NCBI GenBank assembly: GCA_035629075.1 | Contig: DASPIK010000064.1 | Location: 32,133 to 96,132 of the forward strand | Origin: JAEZPW01 sp035629075 | GTDB lineage: Bacteria > Acidobacteriota > Terriglobia > Terriglobales > Acidobacteriaceae | Direction of reading: 5' to 3' | Length of the DNA stretch: 64,000 bases | Part shown: positions 25,373 to 33,731 of the stretch, piece after piece | Layout of the letters: every line of letters starts with the position of its first letter | How positions within the stretch are numbered: the first letter of the stretch is position 1 | Translations under genes and position numbers: made by a program | Notes under the pieces: generated by a model | The model's input: only the letters and a program-made list of their open reading frames with translations | The model's database searches: none | What the model was told of the DNA's origin: nothing

Positions 25373-25723
25373 ATGCCTGAGCTGAGCCAAGTCAAAGCCG
25401 AGTTCTTCAAGGCACTCGCCCATCCGTTGCGGATACGCATTCTGAATGCGCTTCGCACTGGAGAAACCGGCGTTAATGAGTTGTGCACCCGGCTTGGCGT
25501 CGAACAAAGTACTCTCTCTCAACAGCTTGCCGTCCTCCGCACCCGAGATATCGTCGTCGCTCGAAAGAGCGGTACCTGCGTCCTCTACTCCGTAAAAGAT
25601 CCGGCTACATTTCGTTTGCTCGATGTCGCCAGGGAGATCTTTGAGAACCACCTCATAAATGTCAAAGATCTACTGTCGCAGTTGGAAGTGGTTCCTGCGG
25701 GGGTGGAGAAGACCGAAGCATGA
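25373..25723 (+). CDS. ArsR/SmtB-family winged-helix regulator
   Basis: The 116-residue protein is a winged helix: FFKALAHPLRIRILNALRTG is the ArsR signature. GVEQSTLSQQLAVLRTRDIV is the recognition helix and its loop, and GTCVLYSVKDPATFRLLDVA is the wing and C-terminal helix. The canonical metal-site Cys pair ELCV-C in the alpha3 helix is reduced to ELCTRLG, and no C-terminal His cluster is seen. A metal ligand set is therefore not obvious, and the inducer may be something else. The gene follows mscS by 83 bp but has its own promoter-like site, and ends at a strong terminator. Confidence 0.88.
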   Translation: MPELSQVKAEFFKALAHPLRIRILNALRTGETGVNELCTRLGVEQSTLSQQLAVLRTRDIVVARKSGTCVLYSVKDPATFRLLDVAREIFENHLINVKDLLSQLEVVPAGVEKTEA

Positions 25724-25774
25724 AGATGCGGGGGACGGAACTGAAATTCGCTGTAACTTCCTTTGGTGACTTCT

Positions 25775-25807
25775 ATGGCGTTGGCTTTATGCCAACGCCA
25801 TTTTTTT
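25775..25807 (+). terminator. Strong Rho-independent terminator after the ArsR-type gene
   Basis: ATGGCGTTGGC at 25775-25785 and GCCAACGCCAT at 25791-25801 form a perfect 11-bp stem with loop TTTAT, followed by TTTTTT. Confidence 0.92.
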
Positions 25808-25867
25808 CATTCATAACGCCATTCATAGCGGGCCATCCCCGAGTACATGCCTGGAGAACTTCGTACA

Positions 25868-26122
25868 ATGCCTGAGTTTATTCTTGCCCAGAACCTCGCG
25901 TTGAAGCTCAATCTGCAAGCTTCTGAACTGCCGCAATTCGAATCGCAAGGCATCATCAAGCCGGTCAACAAGAACGGAAACGTCTACTACTCGGCTCGCG
26001 ACTTCTACCGCCTCAAGGGCGTGTTGCACTTTATGCGCGAAAAAGGGCTCACGGCAGACGAAGCTTTTGATCGCGTTCTGAACTGGAACTGGTTTACGCA
26101 GCCGGCTGGCGCAGGCGCATAG
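25868..26122 (+). CDS. Small MerR-like helix-turn-helix protein
   Basis: This protein of about 84 residues reads MPEFILAQNLALKLNLQASE, LPQFESQGIIKPVNKNGNVY, YSARDFYRLKGVLHFMREKG and LTADEAFDRVLNW. The order helix-turn-helix, wing with G-N-x-Y-Y-S-x-x-D, then helix with L-R-x-x-G-L-T is that of MerR-type DNA-binding domains. The sensory domain is missing, as in small phage/transposon and chaperone-modulator proteins. ATG 25868 is used; an earlier in-frame ATG at 25847 lies before the GGAG site. Its target is unknown. Confidence 0.65.
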   Translation: MPEFILAQNLALKLNLQASELPQFESQGIIKPVNKNGNVYYSARDFYRLKGVLHFMREKGLTADEAFDRVLNWNWFTQPAGAGA

Positions 26123-26241
26123 GCCGTACCAGAACGTCAGGTCGCATTGACCAAAAGAGCAGGGAGACTCGCAGCAGCTATACCCGCCGGTTTAGCAACT
26201 TGCGAGCACTCCCCTGAGGCCCGGCAGGACAAGCACCACGC

Positions 26242-27615
26242 TTATTCTGGACTCTTCTCCCGAACGACCTTGTTCGCGTGAATCTCGAAGTGCATGGTGA
26301 CTTCCACCATCTTCGTTTCATCGTTCCGGTCGTTATCGACAGAGACGCTAATGTTCTGTGCCAACATCGGGCGTATCGCCTTTATGTATTCCCGCTCATA
26401 GCCGGCATCAAACGGCTCGCCTTCGCGCATCGTCCAGGCTTCTCGCAATTTCGCCAGCGTCAAGCGATCGAGACCGTCGAGGTCAATGCTCTTGAAACGA
26501 TATAGATCGCCTTCACGAACCTGGATGTCGAACGCCACGGTGCGTTGCTCGTCGTCAAAGGTGGGATTCACGGTCACTTCCGCTCGAAGGTAACCCTTCC
26601 GCCCATATGTCTCTCGAATCCTGTCGAGGTCAGTGTCGAGCTGAAGGCCGTCAACGGGCATCCCTTTTTTGGCAGACATGAGGCGTTGCAGATCCTCTGT
26701 GTTGAAAGCTTTCAAGCCTATCCAGCGAATGCCGGAAAGAGTGTACTCTGCGCCGGGTTCGACCGGGATGTTGACGACCACTTCCGGCTCTCGTGGGTTG
26801 GAGCCTATCAACTCAATACTGACTTCCCCGACACGAGCCTTCAAAAATCCGCGCTTAGCGTAGAGCCGATGTAGGTTGTCATTGGCTAGTGCACGCACTG
26901 CAGAGCGCTGGTACGGCATAGCGAGCAGGCTCTTCAAGGCGTCTTGCAGCATAGGCCCATCAGCCTGCGCGGTGCCCGGAAACTTCAGTTCGCGGATGTT
27001 GATTTCAACGCCGTCGATGATGAACAGACCGCCGGTGATCGCGCCTTCATGATCGCCAACCCCAAAGCTGCCCTCCTGAACGAAACGCACCGTTCCCGGA
27101 ATGCCGCGTTGTGCCAACAGGTTCTGAAGCGCATCGGACACCTGTTGTAGCATCTCTCCGCCGGTCGCAACCGCGCCTCGGAACAGAGGCACGCTCTCGC
27201 GGATTTTGTCCGTGAGCTCCTGATCGCTGAACCAGACGAAGTTGTCGAACGCAACTGGCAGGAATTGCTCGCTGTCCGCTAACGTGAACGTTACGGTGTA
27301 CCCAGTGCCGGCGGGTCCGTACTTGTACCGGACCTCATCAAACGCGCCGCAAGCCATCAGTTTGTCGGCGGCCTGCTTGAAATCCTCAGGGCCAACGATC
27401 TCGCCGGTCTTCAGCCCGGTATACGCAATAACGTCCGATTCGATGCTTCGTTTGGAACCTTCTGCGTGTACAGCGACGAGCTTGGCCTTCTGCGAGGCCG
27501 TCTCCTGTTTCGTAGTGCGAGACGTTCTCTGCGCATGTGATATCGAGGGACCAATGAAGACCATCTGCGAAAGGATTGCTCCGCCGATAAAAATCGTCCA
27601 CGCCTTGTTTGCCAT
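26242..27615 (-). CDS. Secreted POTRA-domain protein without beta-barrel
   Basis: The 457-residue protein has a signal peptide (AWTIFIGGAILSQMVFIGPS, near ISHA). It then has a series of POTRA-like repeats: EGSKRSIESDVIAYTGLKTG; FDNFVWFSDQELTDKIRESV; IRELKFPGT; ALANDNLHRLYAKRGFLKAR; IRWIGLKAFNTEDLQRLMSA; DRIRETYGRKGYLRAEVTVN; FKSIDLDGLDRLTLAKLREA. Each has the alternating beta-alpha-alpha-beta-beta order. BamA and TamA carry such repeats before an outer-membrane barrel, but here the protein ends after the last repeat (VTMHFEIH) with no barrel. It probably acts as a periplasmic docking protein in outer-membrane assembly or transport. Confidence 0.78.
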   Translation of the reverse strand: MANKAWTIFIGGAILSQMVFIGPSISHAQRTSRTTKQETASQKAKLVAVHAEGSKRSIESDVIAYTGLKTGEIVGPEDFKQAADKLMACGAFDEVRYKYGPAGTGYTVTFTLADSEQFLPVAFDNFVWFSDQELTDKIRESVPLFRGAVATGGEMLQQVSDALQNLLAQRGIPGTVRFVQEGSFGVGDHEGAITGGLFIIDGVEINIRELKFPGTAQADGPMLQDALKSLLAMPYQRSAVRALANDNLHRLYAKRGFLKARVGEVSIELIGSNPREPEVVVNIPVEPGAEYTLSGIRWIGLKAFNTEDLQRLMSAKKGMPVDGLQLDTDLDRIRETYGRKGYLRAEVTVNPTFDDEQRTVAFDIQVREGDLYRFKSIDLDGLDRLTLAKLREAWTMREGEPFDAGYEREYIKAIRPMLAQNISVSVDNDRNDETKMVEVTMHFEIHANKVVREKSPE

Positions 27616-27773
27616 GCGGCCTCTTCTACTCTGGGGAGATCAGTTGCTATTTCACCACAGTATTTGGCTCGCGCGTAGACGACGTTATCCTTCGCGATGG
27701 CGCTAATCGGGAATCGGATTAGAAGGTCGCAACTTCTTTGCCAAAGCTGCGTTTAACTAAGCGTGGAGGAAAC

Positions 27774-28772
27774 ATGTATACAAAGGCAATTCATCGCTTG
27801 TTGATTGCAATCCTCGGAGTAACGGTCCTCTGGGGCATGTCCGCCGTGGCACAGCAGTCTGCCCCACCCTCCGGCACGGGTTCATCTGCACAGCGAGGGC
27901 GCGCTCGTGACTCTGTCGCTATGCGGCTTGAGCGCATGAGCCAGCGGCTTGGCCTCACGGATGATCAGAAGTCGAGGCTAACGCCGATCCTGCAGAACGA
28001 CTTCGACCAGGCACGCGCCATCCGGCAGGATACGTCGCTGACACGCGACCAGAGACGCGCGAAACTGGCGGAACTCCGTCAATCCACGCGAGCGCAAATC
28101 GAGCCCATTCTTACGGATGAGCAGCGAGCCAAGTTCGGCAAAGCCGGTATGCGCGGCAAGGGGATGGGCGGCGGACACAGAGGGATGGGGATGGACCCGT
28201 CACGCCGTCTCGATCGCTTTGGCCAAGGATTGAATCTGACTGACGAGCAGAAAGCCAAGCTTCAACCTCTATTTGAACAGCAACGGACTCAGATGCAGGC
28301 TCTGCGCCAGGATACGTCTCTTACGCCCGAACAGAAGCGCACCAAGATGAAAGAGCTCCGGGACGCGAACCATCAGAAGGTGATGGCGATCCTCACGCCC
28401 GAACAGCAGCAGAAGATGCAGCAGATGTTTGCGAAGCACGGTCGCAAAGGAATGGATCGCTGGAGCCAGTTGGGCCGGATGGTGGAGCAACTGAACCTTA
28501 GTGACGAGCAGAAGTCGAAGCTTCAGCCCCTGTTTGAGCAACAGCGCACTCAGATGCAGGCTTTACGCCAGGACACGTCTCTCACACCCGAACAGAAGCG
28601 CACCAAGATGAAAGAGCTTCGGGACGCAAACCATCAGCAAGTAATGGCGATCCTGACTCCCGAACAGCAACAGAACCTAGAAAGCATGCGCGCCAAGCGT
28701 CCACGAAGGGGGTATGGAACGGGTATGGGGCCGGATATGCAGCCCGCGCCTCCATCTCCGCCGCAGAACTGA
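27774..28772 (+). CDS. Spy/CpxP-like LTXXQ-repeat periplasmic protein
   Basis: ATG 27774 follows GGAGGAAAC directly and starts a signal peptide (IHRLLIAILGVTVLWGMSAV). The mature protein of about 305 residues has three tandem repeats. Each contains L-T/S-D-E/D-Q-K (twice the LTXXQ pattern), R-Q-D-T-S-L-T-x-x-Q, and I-L-T-x-E-Q. LTXXQ proteins such as Spy and CpxP are periplasmic chaperones of envelope stress. The second and third repeats are nearly identical. It is a repeat-expanded relative of the two-motif Spy/CpxP. Gly/Met-rich linkers separate units (GKGMGGGHRGMGMDPSR). It diverges from the POTRA gene. Confidence 0.85.
   Translation: MYTKAIHRLLIAILGVTVLWGMSAVAQQSAPPSGTGSSAQRGRARDSVAMRLERMSQRLGLTDDQKSRLTPILQNDFDQARAIRQDTSLTRDQRRAKLAELRQSTRAQIEPILTDEQRAKFGKAGMRGKGMGGGHRGMGMDPSRRLDRFGQGLNLTDEQKAKLQPLFEQQRTQMQALRQDTSLTPEQKRTKMKELRDANHQKVMAILTPEQQQKMQQMFAKHGRKGMDRWSQLGRMVEQLNLSDEQKSKLQPLFEQQRTQMQALRQDTSLTPEQKRTKMKELRDANHQQVMAILTPEQQQNLESMRAKRPRRGYGTGMGPDMQPAPPSPPQN
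28231..28680 (+). repeat. Near-identical direct repeats in the LTXXQ gene
   Basis: A block at about 28231-28425 is repeated at about 28492-28680, offset by 261 bp. It carries the shared peptides QQRTQMQALRQDTSLTPEQK and RTKMKELRDANHQ. Long runs of DNA, including third codon positions, are identical or nearly so, pointing to a recent internal duplication or gene conversion. Confidence 0.75.
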
Positions 28773-28799
28773 GCGTTAGCCGGCACCTCTCCAAAGAAG

Positions 28800-28826
28800 A
28801 AGCGACGGGCCTGATCCCGTCGCTTT
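28800..28826. terminator. Bidirectional terminator between LTXXQ and dehydratase genes
   Basis: AAGCGACGGG at 28800-28809 and CCCGTCGCTT at 28816-28825 form a perfect 10-bp stem with a six-base loop. TTTGATTCTTT follows on the plus strand and CTTCTTCTTT on the minus strand. It lies between convergent genes and can serve both. Confidence 0.8.
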
Positions 28827-28869
28827 GATTCTTTACGCCTGATCCCCTCGGGGCTCAGCAGCGCGATCC

Positions 28870-30189
28870 TCAAACTTCTACGGTCTGCGGGAAGTACGCA
28901 GGATACTCACGCCTGTACGGCTTCTTCTCGCCATAAGAGCGAGCCAGTTCCATATAAATCCCGAGGTCGCGGTCAAGGTCGTTCTGCGTGCCGTCGAAAT
29001 AGAAGTTACGGATAGGGATGTTCCCGAAGTCCTTTGCAACTTTCGGGTACACGGCTTCACTAACGATGCCGTTCATGCAGGTGAACGGGCTTATATCGAT
29101 AATTCCGTCAGCACCCTTCTCAGCCAGGTAAGCGGCCTTTCCCACGCTTAAAACCATTTCGCCGAGTGCGCCGCCGACCGGCAGGTAGGGCAGCGCCAGT
29201 TTCAGCACCTCGTGAATGTTGGGTTCTTCGTATCCGCGGAAATCGTCCTTGAAAGGTTCAATTATGGCGTGTTCATCGCCGTGCTGGATGTGATCGCGCA
29301 GGATGGCGATAATCATGTCCTTCGATAAAACACGTCCGCGGAGCTTCAGTTTGCGTACCTGTTCCGAATTCGTATAGCTGACCCATTCAGCGATGTCGCT
29401 GAGCCAGGCTTCAGCGCCGTAGCCCTCGAGTTTACGAATGAGATCTTCGTTGCTGAAGGTGTTCAGGCGGCAGAATATCTCGCCAACCACGCCGATGAGG
29501 GGCACGTCCCGATCGTAATTCGCTGGGATGGCGCGGAACCTCGATCGGCAGCGCTTCATGGACGCGACGATGGAATCGAGCTGGCACTTGCTATCTGCAC
29601 AGCTCTCCTCAATCGTCTTGCACAGGTCGTTAATGCTCTCTGTGTAGATCTTGTCCGTCTCGCCGGCGTGCAACTCGTACGGACGAGTCCGATGGCACGC
29701 CTTTCGAATCGTGTCGGCGGCGACCAGGGCGCGCCAACCGCCACGCAAGAAGGGTGTCGAGACACTGCCCAGATCGCTATAGCCGTTCTTGCTGGTTGGC
29801 GACAGGATTTGAACGTCCGCATAGCCGATTCCGTCCAGGATCTTGCGCAGAAATGGCGTGTACTGGCCAAACCGGCACGGGCCATCGGCTGTCGGCATGA
29901 AGAAAACGGCCTTCTTCGGATCGAATCCCGGTTTTTCAATCACGCGCAGGAAGTCACCGACGGTTACCTTTGCCGGATAGCATTCGTCGCCGGTCGTATA
30001 CTTGCCGCCGAGTTCGCGCGTTCGGTCGTCCGACATCGGGGTCGGCTGCGCATCGATCCCCAGCCATTTGAATACGGCGGAAAACGCCTCAGGGCTGCCT
30101 TCCGCCATGGTCGGGATGTAAACGGTCTTGCCCGCCAGTGGGTGCTCGGGTTCGATCTTGCGAGTTACATGACGGTGGCGGAAGGGCAT
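28870..30189 (-). CDS. 2-hydroxyacyl-CoA dehydratase-like protein
   Basis: The 439-residue protein has Cys-containing blocks typical of the 2-hydroxyacyl-CoA dehydratase D-component fold: TTGDECYPAKVTVGDFLRVI, ADGPCRFGQYTPFLRKILDG, then PFTCMNGIVSEAVYPKVAKD. These Cys may hold a [4Fe-4S] cluster. In known systems an ATP-dependent activase transfers one electron to such a protein, which then removes water from 2-hydroxyacyl-CoA by a radical route. The 25-bp overlap with the activase gene indicates coupling. In many genomes these domains form one long protein, so this may be a natural split or an old frame break: an in-frame stop lies 24 bases before ATG 30189. The real substrate is unknown. 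Confidence 0.75.
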   Translation of the reverse strand: MPFRHRHVTRKIEPEHPLAGKTVYIPTMAEGSPEAFSAVFKWLGIDAQPTPMSDDRTRELGGKYTTGDECYPAKVTVGDFLRVIEKPGFDPKKAVFFMPTADGPCRFGQYTPFLRKILDGIGYADVQILSPTSKNGYSDLGSVSTPFLRGGWRALVAADTIRKACHRTRPYELHAGETDKIYTESINDLCKTIEESCADSKCQLDSIVASMKRCRSRFRAIPANYDRDVPLIGVVGEIFCRLNTFSNEDLIRKLEGYGAEAWLSDIAEWVSYTNSEQVRKLKLRGRVLSKDMIIAILRDHIQHGDEHAIIEPFKDDFRGYEEPNIHEVLKLALPYLPVGGALGEMVLSVGKAAYLAEKGADGIIDISPFTCMNGIVSEAVYPKVAKDFGNIPIRNFYFDGTQNDLDRDLGIYMELARSYGEKKPYRREYPAYFPQTVEV

Positions 30190-33100
30190 GATCTCAGGAA
30201 TCCTTTGCTATCGAGATAAGCTTCGCAGCGGGTGATAAAGCCCGCGTCATTGGCGTGTCCGTCGAACTGGAGGATGAGCGAAGGCTTGCCCGTCGCGTCA
30301 TCCAGGAATGACTTGATGTACGAGTCAGGACCGCACTTGAAATTCGATATGTAGACCACGTGAAGGTTCGGGTACTTGCGAGCCATGCGGGCCGCCTGCA
30401 GGATCTTGCGTCCCGAATTCCAGTACATATTCGGGTTGACGTCCAGAATGTCGATGTCGTCCAGGGGAAGGAAGTCCATCGGGAGGACATTCACGCCGTA
30501 CAGCGTGCGCAGCTTCCGCGGGATATCGCAATTGACGCTGCGGTCGTACAGGTTATACGCGCGTCCGACGAGGATCAGCGCTGGCTCACCGCTTCGGGCG
30601 AGTTCCTCCATCGCTTTCTTTCCCGCTTCCTGCATCGCGTCAGTGAATGCGGCCTGGGCGCCGTAAGCGGCCTCGAGTGCCCGGCGCGCGCGACTGCCGT
30701 TGATGTTGAATTTCGCCTTCGTGTACTCGCCCAGCTCTTTTTCTACATGCTTCCTGCCGAAGCGGAAATGCACGGTTGGGCAGACCACCTTGTCAGCATG
30801 TGCTTCGAGCTGCGGTACAGCGCGAATTACGAACGGCAGCGTCTGGTTCCATGGACACAGGTGCGATTCCAATTGCTTCTCGAACTGTTCGGGGATCTCG
30901 TAGTTCACCGCGTTCGGAATCAGAATGTAGTCGACACCTTTTTCAATCAGGTTCTGGACGTGCCCGTGAGCTACCTTCACCGGGAAGCATGGCTGGGCAA
31001 TCGAAAGCTCTTCGCCATCCGCCGTGATGGTTCTATCGGTTGCTGCCGATGGAACGACCTTAAATCCGAGTTCCTGGAAGTACGCTGCCCAGAAAGGATA
31101 TCGGTCGAAGTAAAACATCGCCCGAGGAATACCAATCGTCGGACGCTTGTCGTCGCCATCGCACGGCCGAACAAGTTCAGCCAGCAGCTTGTCGCGATAC
31201 TCGATTAGATCTTCAACAACCGGTTTGCGGCTAGTTTTCGCGCGCTTACGGAATTTATCCGAGCACTTGTCGCCCCAATAGGTCTTCTCGCCCTCGATAC
31301 GGAACTCTTTCATGTCGCAGTAGTTCGAGCAGGCGTGGCAAACAAATTCGCGCGTCGAGTAATCGACCTTATTCAGATCGTAGCCGCGGAACTTTGAGGG
31401 CTGCTGCTTGTCCTTCATTACATCGCGTGCAATGAGGGCCATTCCGATTGCGCCAATCACGCCGTTGTGCGGCGGGACGATGACCTTCTTGCCGAGCACC
31501 TGCGAGAAGGCAGCGGCAACAGCGTCGTTGTAAGCCGTACCGCCCTGGAAGAAGATCGTTTTGCCGATCTTCCGTCCACGAACTACGCGGTTGAGGTAGT
31601 TCAGAGCAACGGAGTAGGCAAGGCCGGCGCACAAATCGCCGACTTCCGCACCCTTCAGCATCAACCCCGTCACGTCGCGTTCCATGAATACCGTGCAGCG
31701 TTCGCCGAGACGTGCGGGATTCTTGGACGCCAAGGCACGCGCAGCAAACTCACCCTTGATGCTGACGCCTAGCTTCTCCGCCTGTTCCTCAAGGAACGAG
31801 CCGGTTCCGGCGGCGCAGGCTTCGTTCATCGTGAAGTCGACGACTACGCCGTGATCGATGGCGATGAACTTCGAGTCCTGGCCACCGATCTCAAAGATCG
31901 TGTCGACAGGTTCCATGTTGAGCGTCTTCGACACGTGGTATGCGCCGGTCTTGTGTGCCGTGATTTCGTCGTTTACGGTATCTGCGCCAACCAGTTCACC
32001 GATCAGTTCTCGACCTGAACCTGTCGTTCCGACGCCCTTAATGTTGAGCTTTGCACCGATCTTCTCTTCGATCTCGTGCAGACCAGCATTGACGACCTCG
32101 ATGGGGCGTCCCTGCGTCCGGAGGTAAATCTCGTAAAGCAGGTTGCCGTCAGCATCAATCAGGACAAGATTCGTCGAAACCGAACCGATGTCGATGCCGA
32201 GGTAGGCGTCAACCGTGCCGTTCTCCGGCAAGTTCACGTCCTTTACGTGATCGCGCAGCAGGACGACGTTCTCCATTGAGAGCGCGTCAGAGCAGGCGAA
32301 CTGCTGCTTCATCGCCGCGTGCTGCTGGAGCTGGTGGATGCGCTTGAAGGTGCGCTTCTTCCGTTCCTCAGCCTCAAATATCCCGGCCCCGAGAGCGCCG
32401 ACCCAGGAGTAGTACTCAGGCACAAAGAAGCTGTCGCCATCGAGCTTGAAAGCTTCGCGCATGGCGTTGACTACGCCCTGGTTCAAACCAACCGCGCCGA
32501 TAAAGGCCACCGGCGCAACGACCTCGCGGCCCTTCACGATCGCAGACTTGAAGTTTCGCGCAACAGCGTCGCACAGACCACGCAGGATCTGGTCCGTGGA
32601 GTAGCCCTTCTGCTGGGCGTGGATCATGTCCGACTTCGCGAAAACCGAGCAGCGGCCAGCGATGCGCGCCGCACACGTCGCTTCACAAGCGGCGGGGCCG
32701 ACTTCCTCAATGTTGTAGAGGAGTCGCGAAGCCTGCTGGTCGATAAACGAGCCGGTGCCGGCGGCACAGTCTCCACTCGAAGAATAATCCGTGATGCCGA
32801 GGTATTTTGCCGTGGCGGTCGGTTCCAGTCGCAAGTACTTCGAAGCTTCACCGCCCATCTCGAACACGGTCCGCACCTCGGGATAGAAGGTGCGCATGCC
32901 CTTGGCCACCGCACGGAACTCGTTCTCGAAGTAAATGCCAAGAATCTTGGCAATCAACTGAGAGCCGGATCCGGTCACGCGAATGCCTTCGACCATGTGC
33001 TCCGGCACAAACTCGTAAAGTTCCTTCAGCAGATCGAAGGTGGACTGGATGGGGCTGCCCTGAATGCGACGGTACTTCGACAAGACGAGTGGGCGTCCTG

Positions 33101-33257
33101 CCAGGGGGCTGCCGGCGGGGAACTCGGCTGCGAAAAAACTGCCGGACTTCGCCGTTAGCGTTTGGAGAAGCGGCGCATCGGAGACGTCGCCGATTGCTGC
33201 CAGCTTCAGGCTGACTCCACCGATGTCCAGACCAATATTAATGCTCATGTGACCCAA
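30165..33257 (-). CDS. Acyl-CoA dehydratase activase with two ASKHA ATPase units plus DUF2229 region
   Basis: Two BadF/BcrA-type ASKHA ATPase units sit in tandem. The first, about 1-330, starts INIGLDIGGVSLKLAAIGD and carries CAAGTGSFID and GRCSVFAKSD. The second, about 345-640, starts DAYLGIDIGSVSTNLVLID with CAAGTGSFLE and ERCTVFMERD. The Cys of CAAGTG and of R-C-x-V-F are those that hold the bridging [4Fe-4S] cluster in HgdC-type activases. From about 655, CHACSNYC and then Cys-rich segments (IAQPCFPVKVAHGHVQNLI) belong to the DUF2229 dehydratase-related region. The enzyme probably couples ATP hydrolysis to low-potential electron transfer to the dehydratase-like partner just downstream. 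At 1030 residues it is much longer than single-headed activases of about 260-270. Confidence 0.85.
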   Translation of the reverse strand: MGHMSINIGLDIGGVSLKLAAIGDVSDAPLLQTLTAKSGSFFAAEFPAGSPLAGRPLVLSKYRRIQGSPIQSTFDLLKELYEFVPEHMVEGIRVTGSGSQLIAKILGIYFENEFRAVAKGMRTFYPEVRTVFEMGGEASKYLRLEPTATAKYLGITDYSSSGDCAAGTGSFIDQQASRLLYNIEEVGPAACEATCAARIAGRCSVFAKSDMIHAQQKGYSTDQILRGLCDAVARNFKSAIVKGREVVAPVAFIGAVGLNQGVVNAMREAFKLDGDSFFVPEYYSWVGALGAGIFEAEERKKRTFKRIHQLQQHAAMKQQFACSDALSMENVVLLRDHVKDVNLPENGTVDAYLGIDIGSVSTNLVLIDADGNLLYEIYLRTQGRPIEVVNAGLHEIEEKIGAKLNIKGVGTTGSGRELIGELVGADTVNDEITAHKTGAYHVSKTLNMEPVDTIFEIGGQDSKFIAIDHGVVVDFTMNEACAAGTGSFLEEQAEKLGVSIKGEFAARALASKNPARLGERCTVFMERDVTGLMLKGAEVGDLCAGLAYSVALNYLNRVVRGRKIGKTIFFQGGTAYNDAVAAAFSQVLGKKVIVPPHNGVIGAIGMALIARDVMKDKQQPSKFRGYDLNKVDYSTREFVCHACSNYCDMKEFRIEGEKTYWGDKCSDKFRKRAKTSRKPVVEDLIEYRDKLLAELVRPCDGDDKRPTIGIPRAMFYFDRYPFWAAYFQELGFKVVPSAATDRTITADGEELSIAQPCFPVKVAHGHVQNLIEKGVDYILIPNAVNYEIPEQFEKQLESHLCPWNQTLPFVIRAVPQLEAHADKVVCPTVHFRFGRKHVEKELGEYTKAKFNINGSRARRALEAAYGAQAAFTDAMQEAGKKAMEELARSGEPALILVGRAYNLYDRSVNCDIPRKLRTLYGVNVLPMDFLPLDDIDILDVNPNMYWNSGRKILQAARMARKYPNLHVVYISNFKCGPDSYIKSFLDDATGKPSLILQFDGHANDAGFITRCEAYLDSKGFLRSCPSATVM

Positions 33258-33731
33258 TCACCTCGGATTCCGAACGGGCGTTCTTGCGCCACGGAATCAA
33301 TTCGGGGTTCCCGGCTTGTCGCCCGGGCGAGAGCGGAGCCGCTACTGCACACTTGCTCCGGCCACCTATATGCAGAGTAATGAGCAGCTTACCACCGAAA
33401 TACTGAGACGAAAACCTGATGAGGCGAACGGCGCGGAGCAGTAGCTGAACGGGTATGTGCGGAGGGCGAATGGAGCGGGCGAAACTACACTAGATATGTA
33501 ACCGGTTGTCGCTCAAGCGTTTCGATAATGAAATGCAATTTCACAAAGCCGTGAAAATAGCCGTGCTCGGCGTGTCACCTGAAGTCGGGCGAATTCGCGC
33601 CTTAGAATCGTTCTACCGCTCGGTTAAAGACGATTGTTATTAGAGCTTTTGAGCCTCCCGCGATAAAATCCTGAGTCTCTGGACATTTCCAGTCGCAATC
33701 TTGCGCAATCGCTTCGAACCCTGGAGGCAAG
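33258..33731. other. 474-bp divergent intergenic region
   Basis: This stretch lies between the divergent activase gene and the BNR-propeller gene. GGAGG sits eight bases before ATG 33732. I see no coding region and no clear promoter pair. A small hairpin (TTCAC...GTGAA around 33540-33556) is the only structure noted. Confidence 0.5.

Noticed and set aside
30360..33158. Several long plus-strand frames opposite the activase gene
   Set aside because: They are composition shadows; the minus-strand frame has the ATPase and Cys motifs.
33258..33731. Possible cyclic-di-GMP or other riboswitch before the BNR-propeller gene
   Set aside because: I could not match the conserved core of any known class; only a small hairpin is seen.
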